A stretch of DNA of 64,000 nucleotides from Streptomyces sp. MH60 (GTDB lineage Bacteria > Actinomycetota > Actinomycetes > Streptomycetales > Streptomycetaceae): the NCBI RefSeq assembly GCF_002939385.1, contig NZ_MULI01000002.1, positions 62,001 to 126,000 on the forward strand, written 5' to 3'. How positions within the stretch are numbered: position 1 is the stretch's first letter; each line of letters opens with the position of its first letter. Made by a program: the position numbers and the translations under genes. Of this stretch, positions 26,072-34,767 are shown piece by piece. The notes under the pieces are model-generated. The model worked only from the letters and a program-made list of their open reading frames with translations, had not been told where the DNA came from and did not search any database.

Positions 26072-26968
26072 TCAACGGCTGAATCCGGCGGTCAGACCGC
26101 TCAGCAGTTGGCGGCGGCCGAACGCGTACAGGATCAGGACGGGCAGTGTGGTGAGGACGACGGCGGCGAGAACGGCGGGGACGTTGACCCCGTACTGGCC
26201 CTGGAAGGTCCACAGCGCGAGCGGCAGGGTCCGGTGTTCCGGACTCTGGGTGAGCACCAGCGGCAGCAGGAATCCGTTCCAGATGGTCAGTGCGTTGAAG
26301 ATGGTCACGGTGAGGATGGCCGGCCGGGTGAGTGGTGCCGCCAGCCGCCACAGTGCCGTCCATTCGGTGGCGCCGTCGACCCGCATCGAGTCGAACAGTT
26401 CCTTGGGCACGTCGCGGATGAAGTTGGCGAGCACCAGCACCGACAGCGGGATGGCGAAGGCGATCGACGGGAGGATCAGCGCCAGCAGGGTGTCGTAGAG
26501 CTGCAGTTTGATGATGATCAGATAGACCGGGATCACCGTCGCCTGCAGTGGGATGGCCAGGCCCATGAGGAACAGCCCGTTCATCGCGCGCAGCACGCGC
26601 ATGCGCCAGCCCCGGACGATCGCGTAGGCCGCCATGAAGGAGAACACGACCGCCGGCACCACGGCGCCCGCGGTGACCACGACGCTGTTCAGGAAGTAGC
26701 GGAGGAAGTCGGACTCGATGACCAGCCGGTAGTTGTCCAGTGTCGGGTCGCCCGAAGGCACCAGCGGGTTGCTCGCGTAGTAGCGGCTCTGGGCCTTGAG
26801 GCTGGTGATGAGGGTCCAGTACAGGGGTACGGCCACGACGACGAGCCACAGCCATCCGGCCAGCCCACCGGTCCAGTTGCGTCGGCGTGCCGCCCGGGGG
26901 GAGCGGCGTCGCCGTTCGCGTGGTGCGGTCTTGCGGGGTCGCGGTGCCTCGGGCAGCGTGGTGGTCAC
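26072..26968 (-). CDS. bxlG: sugar ABC transporter permease (MalG type)
   Basis: 298 residues with a GTG start. About six membrane helices follow a basic N-terminus (RERRRRSPRAARRR). The EAA loop is DSMRVDGATEWTALWRLAAP, which contacts the ATPase. It resembles the second permease of oligosaccharide importers of the CUT1 class. The start lies one base after the stop of the first permease, so the two are coupled. The ATPase is not encoded here; a shared MsiK-like ATPase is the usual solution in Streptomyces. Confidence 0.83.
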   Translation of the reverse strand: MTTTLPEAPRPRKTAPRERRRRSPRAARRRNWTGGLAGWLWLVVVAVPLYWTLITSLKAQSRYYASNPLVPSGDPTLDNYRLVIESDFLRYFLNSVVVTAGAVVPAVVFSFMAAYAIVRGWRMRVLRAMNGLFLMGLAIPLQATVIPVYLIIIKLQLYDTLLALILPSIAFAIPLSVLVLANFIRDVPKELFDSMRVDGATEWTALWRLAAPLTRPAILTVTIFNALTIWNGFLLPLVLTQSPEHRTLPLALWTFQGQYGVNVPAVLAAVVLTTLPVLILYAFGRRQLLSGLTAGFSR

Positions 26969-26969
26969 C

Positions 26970-27872
26970 TCAGGCTCCCTCGAGTTGGCTCGCGCCGGCG
27001 TCGCGGCCCCCGAGCCGGCGCAGCAGCAGGGCGAGGGCCAGACCCACCAGGACGAGGATGACCGCGATGACGCTGGCCGGTCCCATCAGGCTGGCCTGGA
27101 ATCCCCGCTTGTACATGTCCAGTGCCAGGACCCGGGTGGCGTCTCCTGGACCGCCCTCGGTCAGGACGAAGATGAGGTCGAAGAAGGTCAGCGACCCGAC
27201 CACCATCAGCGTGGACGAGGTGATGATGGTGTATCTCAGCTGGGGCAGCGTGATGCTGAAGAACTGCCGGATCGGTCCGGCTCCGTCCAACTGGGCCGCT
27301 TCGTAGAGGGATTTCGGAATCTGCTGGACACCACCCTGGTAGATGAGGGAGTGGAACGGCACGAACTGCCAGGAGACGACGAAGACGACGACGCCGAAGG
27401 CGAGCCCGGGCCGTCCCAGCCAGTCCTGGCTGAGCACATGGAGCTTCAGCCCCGCCCCGAGCCCGAAGTTGGGGTCCAGCAGGGCCTTGTACGCGATGGC
27501 GATGGCCGCGGAGCTGAGCATCAGAGGGACGAAGTACACCACCCCGAGCACCGCACGGTAGCGCTGGCGGCCCGCCAGGAACGTGCCGAGCAGAATGCTC
27601 AGCGGCGTCTGGACGGCCCACGACACCGCCATCACCATGAAGGTCACCCAGAGGGCGTGCGGCAGCCCGGGGTCGGTGAGCACCGCACGCCAACTGGTCA
27701 GCCCCGACTGGTGGATGGTGCCGATCCCGTCCCAGGTGGTGAAGCTCAGCGCGAAGACACCGACGAGCGGAATCACGGCGAAGCCGACGAAGACCACCAG
27801 CGCCGGTGCCGCCAGCCAGGGCAGGATGCTGCGCGGTCGACGGTGCGGTGGATGACCGGTGGGTGTGCTCAT
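26970..27872 (-). CDS. bxlF: sugar ABC transporter permease (MalF type)
   Basis: 300 residues with six predicted helices (for example LPWLAAPALVVFVGFAVIPL and VIAVILVLVGLALALLL). The EAA loop reads EAAQLDGAGPIRQFFSITLP. Its ATG overlaps the stop of the lipoprotein gene (ATGA). It forms the channel for the lipoprotein's sugar together with the next permease. A GC-rich C-terminal tail ends RLGGRDAGASQLEGA. Confidence 0.84.
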   Translation of the reverse strand: MSTPTGHPPHRRPRSILPWLAAPALVVFVGFAVIPLVGVFALSFTTWDGIGTIHQSGLTSWRAVLTDPGLPHALWVTFMVMAVSWAVQTPLSILLGTFLAGRQRYRAVLGVVYFVPLMLSSAAIAIAYKALLDPNFGLGAGLKLHVLSQDWLGRPGLAFGVVVFVVSWQFVPFHSLIYQGGVQQIPKSLYEAAQLDGAGPIRQFFSITLPQLRYTIITSSTLMVVGSLTFFDLIFVLTEGGPGDATRVLALDMYKRGFQASLMGPASVIAVILVLVGLALALLLRRLGGRDAGASQLEGA

Positions 27873-29179
27873 GTGCCGATGACCGCGTTGAGGTTGCCGG
27901 CGAACTGCTCGGGGGAGAGGGACAGCTGGAACAACTTGACGATGTTGTCCAGGAGGGTCTCGGCGGCCGTCGGACTGAGCGCCTGGTCCCAGGACTGCAC
28001 GAACGTCTTGGCCTTGCTGGCGATGCCGTAGTTGACCTGGAGGAAGTCGGCGCTCTTGGAGGCGGCCAGCAGCTCCTCCGTGCCCAGCCGGACCGGAACC
28101 GACCCGTTGTCGATCCAAGCCTTCACCTCGGCGTCCTGGAGGACACCGGTCGCGAAGAAGTCCTTGGCGATCTTCTTCTCCTCGTCGGTGGCCTTCGAGG
28201 AGATGGACAGGTACTGGGCGGGATTGCCGACCGCGTTGCTCGGATCGCCCTTTCCGCCGTCGACGGGCGGGAAGTTCATGTAGCCCAGTTGGCCGCTGGA
28301 GACGAAGTCTCCGCCGTCGGCCTGCTGGATGCCGTACGACCAGGCACCGTGCAGCATCATCGCCGCCTTGCCGGTGTACAGCAGCGCCTGGTCGGCGTTG
28401 GAGTCCGCTGTGATGGAGGAGAACCCCTTGATGAACCCGCCGGCCTTGACCAGCTCCTGCACCTTGGTCAGCGCGGTGATGGCGGCCGGGTTCGACCAGG
28501 CGTTCTTCTCGCCCTCGATGACCGCCTGGAACACCTCGGGACCGCCGATGCGGTCGAACAGGAACTCCAGCCACATCATGTTCGTCCACCGGGACTGGCC
28601 ACCGAGGGAGAGCGGTGCTATGCCCTTCGCGTTGAACCTGGGCACCAGGGCCATGAGGTCGTCCCAGGACTCCGGCGGCTCCACGCCGACCTGGTCGAAG
28701 ACCTTCTTGTTGTAGTAGAGGATGATCGGCTGCACGGTCTCGCACGGGATCGCGTAGATCCTGCCGTCGACGGTCGCCGCGCCGAACGAGGAAGGGAACA
28801 GCCCCTTCTTGACCTCGGAGTGCTCGTCGAACCACGACGTGAGGTCCTCGACCTGGCCCGCTTCCGCGTAGGTTCGTAGTGTCCCGCCGCCCCAGCCCCA
28901 GATGATGGTGGGCGCCTGTCCGGCACCGATGGCGGTCTTGATCTTCGTCTTGTACGCGTCGTTCTGGAACGTCGTGTCGTCGATCCGGTCGTCGGGATGG
29001 GCCTTGTTGAACGCGTCCACCGCGCCGGCTCGGACGCCTTCCTGCGGCTGGCCGTTCAGGTACCAGTACGTGGCCCCACCATCGCTCTTGCCGGGGCCGG
29101 ACGAGCCGCAGGCCGCCAGTGCCGCTGAGGCCGGTAGAGCGGCGGCCAGGCCGAGGAGGGTACGTCGGGAGAGCGCCAT
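27869..29179 (-). CDS. bxlE: sugar-binding lipoprotein of ABC transporter
   Basis: 436 residues. The N-terminus MALSRRTLLGLAAALPASAA leads to a lipobox LAAC, so the mature protein is lipid-anchored outside the membrane. Type I solute-binding features include VDAFNKAHPDDRID, WGWGGGTLRTYAEAG and AIPCETVQPIILYYNKKVFD. It is the first gene of an operon with two permeases and a GH3 enzyme and divergent from a LacI gene. This order matches bxlREFGA described for Streptomyces xylobiose uptake; the sugar itself is inferred from that order. Confidence 0.82.
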   Translation of the reverse strand: MALSRRTLLGLAAALPASAALAACGSSGPGKSDGGATYWYLNGQPQEGVRAGAVDAFNKAHPDDRIDDTTFQNDAYKTKIKTAIGAGQAPTIIWGWGGGTLRTYAEAGQVEDLTSWFDEHSEVKKGLFPSSFGAATVDGRIYAIPCETVQPIILYYNKKVFDQVGVEPPESWDDLMALVPRFNAKGIAPLSLGGQSRWTNMMWLEFLFDRIGGPEVFQAVIEGEKNAWSNPAAITALTKVQELVKAGGFIKGFSSITADSNADQALLYTGKAAMMLHGAWSYGIQQADGGDFVSSGQLGYMNFPPVDGGKGDPSNAVGNPAQYLSISSKATDEEKKIAKDFFATGVLQDAEVKAWIDNGSVPVRLGTEELLAASKSADFLQVNYGIASKAKTFVQSWDQALSPTAAETLLDNIVKLFQLSLSPEQFAGNLNAVIGT

Positions 29180-29233
29180 GTCTTTTCTCCGCACTCGAGA
29201 GCCACCGGCTTCTCGTGGGTCATGGTGAAAGGT

Positions 29234-29264
29234 TTTCGAAACAGTCGTTCCCGAACTCTGTTCG
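29234..29264. promoter_or_regulatory. CGAA inverted repeats at lipoprotein gene promoter
   Basis: TTTCGAAA at 29234-29241 and CGAACTCTGTTCG at 29252-29264 are both perfect dyads with CGAA/TTCG half sites. They lie 55-85 bp before the lipoprotein start. CGAA/TTCG repeats are the described target type of BxlR-like LacI repressors. Confidence 0.6.
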
Positions 29265-29376
29265 TGCAAATTAGGTTTCGGGCTGATGGCCTGTCAAGGG
29301 ACGTGCATGCGCTTCTGGAACTGGCTTCGACCCCCGTAGTTACGGGACGCGGTGGTGTCCGTCAGTGCCTCACGTG

Positions 29377-29395
29377 CTTCGAAAGTGTTTCGAAA
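29377..29395. promoter_or_regulatory. paired TTCGAA dyads in the lacI/bxlE intergenic region
   Basis: CTTCGAAAG at 29377-29385 and TTTCGAAA at 29388-29395 lie next to each other, about 240 bp before the LacI start and 200 bp before the lipoprotein start. With the 29234 pair they give four CGAA sites in one regulatory region, fitting cooperative or looped LacI-type binding. Confidence 0.55.
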
Positions 29396-29633
29396 TTGCC
29401 TGGCTGCGGGTAGGTAGTTGAGGCGGTGATCTCTGCCTGAGCCCCGTCGATGCCGGTCAGATGGTGTCGAAGGAGTGCGCGGTGCTGCTTCCGGACCGGT
29501 CGGGGCCGCGGGGCCTGTCGGCACCTTCCGGACGGGCTCGTGGCGGGGGTGCCGTACTGTTGACCGGTTCCACCCGTGTTGCCGGTCCGACCGGCGACTC
29601 ACCACACCGGTGGACGGACACGGGAGGGAACCG

Positions 29634-30659
29634 ATGCGACCGAACGGGAGACGCACCACGTTGGCGGACATCGCCCAAGCGGCCGGGGTCTCCGTCGCGA
29701 CCGTGTCCAAAGTGGTGAACGGTCGCGGTGACGTGGCGCCGCAGACCCGCACCCGGGTGCAGGAGTTGCTGCACCACCACGACTACCTCGCCCCCGTGTT
29801 CCGCCACACCGAGGCCGTCGAAAACCCGACCATCGAGGTGCAGTTCAAGGGCGGCCTGAAGCCGTACGTCGCCGAAACCCTGGAAGGGATCATCGACTCC
29901 GCCTCCGAACTGGGGGCTTCCGTGGTGATCAGCAAGGCGTCCAGTGCCCCGCACTGGGCCCGGGACCTGGTCTCCGCCGGGCGCCGTGCCGTCATCGCGG
30001 TCACCAGCGTGTACACCACGGCGCACCTGAACGAACTGGCCCGGTCCGGGCTGCCGTTGGTCGTGTTGGACCCCTTGCACCTGCCGGACAGCCGGGTGAA
30101 CAGCGTCGGGGCCACCAACTTCGCCGGTGGTCTGGCCGCGACGCAGCACCTGCTCTCCCTGGGCCACCGTCGCGTCGCCTACCTCGGCGGACCGTCCATG
30201 GCCGTGTGCAACCAGGCCCGCATGCACGGCTATCGCGCCGCCATCGAGGCGGGAGGGGCCCAGGCACCGGAGGCGTACGTCCAGCCGGGAGAATTCACCT
30301 ACGAGACGGGACTGCTCGGAGCCGCGGCACTGCTGGACCTCCAGGAGCCACCGACCGCGATCTTCGCGGGCAACGACGAGATCGCCGTCGGGGTCATCGA
30401 GACCGCCCGGGGCCGGGGCCTGCGCGTCCCGGAAGACTTGAGCGTGGTCGGCTTCGACGACACGAGCCTCGCCCAGATGTCCTCACCGCCCCTCACCACG
30501 GTGCGTCAGCCCCTGCGGGAGATGGGCGGTGCCGCCCTGCGCACCGCGCTCCGACTCGCCAACGGCGAGAAGGTCGAGTCCCACCACATCGAGCTGGCCA
30601 CCGAACTCGTGGTACGCGCCTCGACGGCGCCGCCGTCCGAAGAGCCGGGACGAAGGTGA
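29634..30659 (+). CDS. bxlR: LacI-family repressor of xylo-oligosaccharide operon
   Basis: 341 residues. The DNA-binding head is [20 protein letters not shown] with hinge region [18 protein letters not shown]. The periplasmic-binding-like core has [40 protein letters not shown] and [21 protein letters not shown]. The ATG at 29634 follows GGAGGGAACCG. It is divergent from the transporter operon and most likely represses it via the CGAA sites, with release by xylobiose or a similar sugar (inferred from family). Confidence 0.85.
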   Translation: MRPNGRRTTLADIAQAAGVSVATVSKVVNGRGDVAPQTRTRVQELLHHHDYLAPVFRHTEAVENPTIEVQFKGGLKPYVAETLEGIIDSASELGASVVISKASSAPHWARDLVSAGRRAVIAVTSVYTTAHLNELARSGLPLVVLDPLHLPDSRVNSVGATNFAGGLAATQHLLSLGHRRVAYLGGPSMAVCNQARMHGYRAAIEAGGAQAPEAYVQPGEFTYETGLLGAAALLDLQEPPTAIFAGNDEIAVGVIETARGRGLRVPEDLSVVGFDDTSLAQMSSPPLTTVRQPLREMGGAALRTALRLANGEKVESHHIELATELVVRASTAPPSEEPGRR

Positions 30660-30822
30660 CCGTCTGCGGTGAGACGGGCGCGCGCCGTGCGCAGCGCCGG
30701 GCGCTCGGGCGTACCTCCCGGCCTTGCTCGATCCGCACCCTGGCCAAGGCCGCGGAACCCCGTGTGGCCGGAGTCGAACCGGGCCGTCGGCTGGGGGGAA
30801 CCGGTTCGTCGGTGTCGGCAGC

Positions 30823-31623
30823 TCAGTCCGCGAACGCGGCCACATACGACGCCACGCACGCATCCGGTGTGGCCAGCGAGGTGACGACGTGACTGTCGAC
30901 GGTCGCAGGCGGATCGAACGGCATCAGGGTCCAGGCCTCGGGATCACGGCCGACCTCCAAGAGCACGTTGGACAGGTCTCCGGCGGGCCGGCGGAGCGGG
31001 GTCACGGGCACGGCCGCGAGGAGGGCGTCGTGCAGTGGCGGGTCGCTCTCACGCGCGGGAAGCCGCAGCCCCCGTGGAGCAAGGTGATGCAGGCCGACCG
31101 CCGGCATGCCGGCAGCTGCGTGGTCGCGCGCGAGCACCGCGTGTACCGGCTCGGACCACGCGCGCGCCACCGTCACCTCCGTCGAGGCGATCGCTCCTCG
31201 TACCAGCGCCACATCCAGCTCGCCGTCGCGGACCGCGGCCAGTCGTGCGGCCACCGGGAGATCGACCAGCTCCAGTTCGGCAGGGCGCCCACTCACGCAC
31301 AGGCGCTCCAGCGCTCGGTCAAGCCGCCACATGGCACACGACGCCGTCCCGATCCGCAGGGCCGCGGCCGGTTCTCCGGCGACCACCCGGACCCGCGCCG
31401 CCGCGACAAGGGTCTGCCGGGCCGCACCGAGCACCCGTTCACCGGCCGGGGTGAGACGCACCCGCCGTGATGTGCGCTGCAGCAGCTGTACTCCGAGTTC
31501 GCGTTCGAGTCAGCTGATCTGCTGGCTCACCGCCGACTGCACGATGTTCAGCCGTTGTGCCGCCCGACCAAAATGCAATTCCTCGGCAACGGTTACGAAG
31601 TAGTACAGCGCTCTGAGCTCCAT
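30823..31623 (-). pseudogene. LysR-family regulator with one in-frame stop
   Basis: Translation from ATG 31623 gives [20 protein letters not shown], then [15 protein letters not shown], a TGA at 31510-31512, and then LERELGVQLLQRTSRRVRLT with an intact effector domain to 30823. In this position LysR proteins have Arg (QQISRLE), and CGA to TGA is one transition. All else is intact (266 residues), so inactivation looks recent, or the base is an error. It is divergent from a reductase-like gene that it would have regulated. Confidence 0.8.
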
Positions 31624-31770
31624 CTCTCTGATCTATCACATCGTGTGATCGCTGCTGGAGCGTAGTGATTCTTGTTCGCCCGGGACGTCATCGCTGTGAT
31701 GGGTGTGAGACCGCCGCAGCGGCCAGGAGTCGGCACCGGCAAGGCGGCAAGACCTGAACGGAGAACACAG

Positions 31771-32424
31771 GTGAGCGGAACGACCCTGGGAATCATCGGC
31801 ACCGGCATGGTCGGCGTCGCAGTGGCCCGCCGCGCGGTCGACGCGGGTGTGCACGTCGTCCTGAGCAACTCCCGCGGTCCGGAGACGCCGGCCGGTCTGG
31901 TCGCGGAAATCGGTGCCCGCGCCCGTGCGGCCACTCCCGTCGAAGCGGCGGCCACCGGTGATCTGGTTCTCGCCGCCGTACCGCTGGCAGCGCACGAGCG
32001 GCTGCCCCGTGCGGCGCTGTCCGGCAAGACCGTCATCGACCCGATGAACTACGCGCTGTATCCGGGCTTCTCGATTCCGCGACTCGACAGCAACGAGCTG
32101 AAACTCTTCCGCCCTGCGGGAGCCGACGACCGTACAGCGATACCGCTCTCCGGGGACGACGGGACCGCCAAGAAGGAGGTGGCCGATCTGCTGGACGTTC
32201 TCGGCTTCGACACCGTGGACCTCGGCGCGCTGGCGGAGAGCTGGCGCAGCGAACCGAACACGCCGCTGTACGCCCTGCCGTACGTCGGGAAGCCGCCGGC
32301 CGGCCTCAGCTCCGATGAGTTCGTGGTCTGGGTCCAGCAAGCCGTCGGCGTCCCCGCACCCGCCGCCCGGATAAGGGACCTTGCTGCTGCCGCAGTGCGC
32401 GGTCCCGCCGGATTCCGGATGTAG
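31771..32424 (+). CDS. NADP-binding F420-reductase-like protein
   Basis: 217 residues. GTG start after GGAGAACACAG; GIIGTGMVGVAVARRAVDAG is the dinucleotide-binding loop and SNSRGPETPAGL follows the second strand as in NADPH:F420 reductases. VIDPMNYAL and LFRPAGADDRTAIPLSGDD continue the fold. Between them the protein seems shorter than relatives by perhaps 20-30 residues (see findings). It is divergent from the broken LysR gene. The substrate is unknown. Confidence 0.7.
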   Translation: MSGTTLGIIGTGMVGVAVARRAVDAGVHVVLSNSRGPETPAGLVAEIGARARAATPVEAAATGDLVLAAVPLAAHERLPRAALSGKTVIDPMNYALYPGFSIPRLDSNELKLFRPAGADDRTAIPLSGDDGTAKKEVADLLDVLGFDTVDLGALAESWRSEPNTPLYALPYVGKPPAGLSSDEFVVWVQQAVGVPAPAARIRDLAAAAVRGPAGFRM

Positions 32425-33010
32425 TGCTCCCGCCGAGGCCGGCTGGGGGTCTGCCGCGCTCGGTCTCGGTGCGGGACACAGGCCGCAACGCGGGGTGGGG
32501 TTGGCGGGTGAAAACGTACGCGCAGCCGTGTGGGGTGCGTGATCGTGACACGTCTACCGCCACTTGCGGCGGCGGCTCGCTTCCTGCGTAATCCGGCATC
32601 GCCTGCGCCCAGCGCACCGCCTGGCTCGCCATGCCTGTCTCCCGGTGGTCGAAAGTTTCGGGCGACGTACACATGATTGCGTACTTCCTCTCTGATTTCT
32701 CATCCCATCTCTAGCGACGATTCGAGCAAGAGTTGCTCTGACCTGCAAGACGGCGTTGACCAAAGCCTCTGCACGTGACAGGGAATATTTCCGAAAGGGT
32801 GTCGAAACTGTTGACAGGCTCATGGTGTCCTACGAAAACTGTGGCCACTGAACGACAGGGAGGCCAGGCCGTCGGTCCGCTTGCGTCATGTGGCCGGGTA
32901 CGGCGGTCGGTTGTCACGGCACGACGACCGGGCGGCCCCCGCCATGGTTCGGGCAAGGCCGCGGGCGGCAGAAGCCGCCCGCCCCCCACCAGCCTTCATC
33001 GGGAGAACGC
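32425..33010. other. 586-bp gap upstream of xylanase gene
   Basis: No gene was recognised in 32425-32780. The distal part holds regulatory sequence for the xylanase gene: CGAAA at 32792-32796 and 32803-32807, 11 bases apart, and TTGACA at 32811-32816. A long leader of about 170 bp would separate that promoter from the ATG. Confidence 0.45.
32792..32840 (+). promoter_or_regulatory. candidate xylanase promoter with CGAAA repeats
   Basis: TTGACA at 32811-32816 and AAAACT at 32835-32840 have an 18-base spacing, an acceptable Streptomyces housekeeping promoter. Two CGAAA copies spaced one helical turn lie directly upstream, resembling the CGAA sites at the sugar transporter operon. Confidence 0.4.
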
Positions 33011-33736
33011 ATGCAGCAGGACGGAACACAGCAGGACCGGATCAAGCAGAACCCCGCCCCCCTCAACGGAGTGAGCCGGCGAGGCTTCCTCGGCGGCGCC
33101 GGCACCCTCGCGCTCGCTACCGCGTCCGGGCTGCTGCTGCCCGGCACCGCCCACGCCGCCACCACCATCACCACCAACCAGACCGGCACCGACGGCATGT
33201 ACTACTCGTTCTGGACCGACGGCGGCGGCTCCGTCTCCATGACGCTCAACGGTGGCGGCAGCTACAGCACCCAGTGGACCAACTGCGGCAACTTCGTGGC
33301 CGGCAAGGGCTGGAGCACCGGCGGACGCAGGACGGTCCGCTACAACGGCTACTTCAACCCGTCGGGCAACGGCTACGGCTGCCTCTACGGCTGGACCTCG
33401 AACCCGCTGGTGGAGTACTACATCGTCGACAACTGGGGCAGCTACCGGCCCACCGGTACGTACAAGGGCTCCGTCTCCAGCGACGGCGGCACCTATGACA
33501 TCTACCAGACGACCCGGTACAACGCCCCCTCCGTGGAAGGCACCAAGACCTTCCAGCAGTACTGGAGTGTCCGGCAGTCGAAGGTGACCAGCGGCTCCGG
33601 CACCATCACCACCGGCAACCACTTCGACGCCTGGGCGCGCGCGGGCATGAACATGGGCCAGTTCAAGTACTACATGATCATGGCCACCGAGGGCTATCAG
33701 AGCAGTGGAAGCTCGAACATCACGGTCAGTGGTTGA
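33011..33736 (+). CDS. secreted endo-1,4-beta-xylanase, GH11
   Basis: 241 residues. A Tat signal ([15 protein letters not shown], cleavage after AHA) precedes a jelly-roll catalytic domain with [34 protein letters not shown] (nucleophile Glu in VEYY) and [14 protein letters not shown] (acid/base Glu in ATEGY). No binding module follows, so the form equals Streptomyces XlnC-like enzymes. It cuts xylan outside the cell and would provide xylo-oligosaccharides for the transporter operon 4 kb away. RBS GGGAGAACGC precedes the ATG. Confidence 0.93.
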   Translation: MQQDGTQQDRIKQNPAPLNGVSRRGFLGGAGTLALATASGLLLPGTAHAATTITTNQTGTDGMYYSFWTDGGGSVSMTLNGGGSYSTQWTNCGNFVAGKGWSTGGRRTVRYNGYFNPSGNGYGCLYGWTSNPLVEYYIVDNWGSYRPTGTYKGSVSSDGGTYDIYQTTRYNAPSVEGTKTFQQYWSVRQSKVTSGSGTITTGNHFDAWARAGMNMGQFKYYMIMATEGYQSSGSSNITVSG

Positions 33737-33761
33737 TCTCTGTCCGGTGGACCATGGCTGC

Positions 33762-33786
33762 GGGCCCCGCCCTCGTGGCGGGGCCC
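33762..33786 (+). terminator. strong hairpin terminator after xylanase gene
   Basis: A 10-bp perfect stem (GGGCCCCGCC, five-base loop, GGCGGGGCCC) begins 25 bp after the xylanase stop. It could work for both strands because the next gene is convergent. Confidence 0.7.
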
Positions 33787-33871
33787 CAACCCTGGTCACG
33801 TGCGGGATCGTCAGGACTGTTCCGTCAGATGTGAGTCCGGCGGTGGTGCTGGTTGCTCTGGCCGGGATCGT

Positions 33872-34210
33872 TCATGCGGGCAGAGCGTCTCCGGGAAAGC
33901 CGTGGCACGGGTGAACCTCGCAGCGCATCATCCCGGCTCGCACGCAGGGGTCCTGGGCCATGATCTCCGCGGCTTCCTCGGCGGGCACGGTCATGACCGC
34001 GACGCCGGCCACGGTGTCGGAGGCGACCGGGCACAAGATCGCGATCACCCCGTCTGCGCGCAGCGACACCATGCGTCGCTGATGTTCGAGTTCGACAGCG
34101 TCTGCGCCGTCCATGGTCCGCTCCGGCCCCCACTGAAGGAGCGCCAGGCTGTAGGGCCTCGCGGTCGCGGCCAGAGCCCGGATCCGTTCGTCAGTCACGG
34201 TCGTGCTCAT
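33872..34210 (-). CDS. YciI-like protein
   Basis: 112 residues. The domain shows ALLQWGPERTMDGADAVELE HQ... early on, then VMTVPAEEAAEIMAQDPCVR and a C-terminal CEVHPCHGF. The D-C-R--- pattern with a C-terminal V-P is the YciI (ferredoxin-like) fold, often paired with VOC or sigma-ECF genes. The ATG at 34210 is nine bases after the stop of the VOC gene, so the two form an operon. Function unknown. Confidence 0.75.
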   Translation of the reverse strand: MSTTVTDERIRALAATARPYSLALLQWGPERTMDGADAVELEHQRRMVSLRADGVIAILCPVASDTVAGVAVMTVPAEEAAEIMAQDPCVRAGMMRCEVHPCHGFPGDALPA

Positions 34211-34219
34211 GGTGTCTCC

Positions 34220-34663
34220 CTACTTCTCGATGCGCTCGGCCAACGAGACGATGATGCCTTCGGGCCCGCGGACGTAGGCCATCCGCCATACACCCTCGTA
34301 TTCGCCGATGCCTCCGACCAGGCCGTAGCCGTTGGCTGCGGCATGGTCGACCGCGGCGTGGAGGTCGTGCACCTCGAAGGCGACGTTGCGGAGGCCCAGC
34401 TCGTTGGCGGGCGCGGCAGGCGAACCCGGGAGGTGGTCCGGTCGCGTGAAGCTCGAGAGCTCCAGCGTCGTCCCTCCGCCGGGCGTTCGCAGCATGACGA
34501 TCTCGGTGTGGGCGTCGGTCATGCCGATCACCGTGTCCAGGAACGCGCCTTCGACGGCCGTCTTCCGATCGGCCTCCAGGCCGAGGCTGACGAAGAACGC
34601 CGTCGCGGCGTCGAGGTCGGCGACGGTGATGCCGACGTGGTCGAAGCGTCTGATGAATGTCAT
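34220..34663 (-). CDS. VOC-superfamily (glyoxalase-like) protein
   Basis: 147 residues. FDHVGITVADLDAATAFFVS carries the first metal-ligand His; GLRNVAFEVHDLHAAVDHAA and YVRGPEGIIVSLAERIEK form the second module with the terminal Glu. Such proteins bind a divalent metal and act as isomerases, dioxygenases or antibiotic-binding proteins. The ATG at 34663 starts the first strand directly. It is upstream of and coupled with the YciI-like gene. Confidence 0.82.
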   Translation of the reverse strand: MTFIRRFDHVGITVADLDAATAFFVSLGLEADRKTAVEGAFLDTVIGMTDAHTEIVMLRTPGGGTTLELSSFTRPDHLPGSPAAPANELGLRNVAFEVHDLHAAVDHAAANGYGLVGGIGEYEGVWRMAYVRGPEGIIVSLAERIEK

Positions 34664-34767
34664 CGGGCCCCTTTCGAAATTCTGATCCTGCGTGATGTGC
34701 GGGCCATCGTGACGTACGGCCTCGGGAGGGGAGTGGTGGGCGGGCCTTCCTCCCGGCATCTGTTCGC

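Noticed and set aside
30755..30795. tRNA T-arm-like sequence (minus strand, GGTTCGACTCC)
   Set aside because: The T-stem has a mismatch, and no acceptor, D-arm or anticodon arm is found at the right distance. At most a chance match or a tiny att-like scar.
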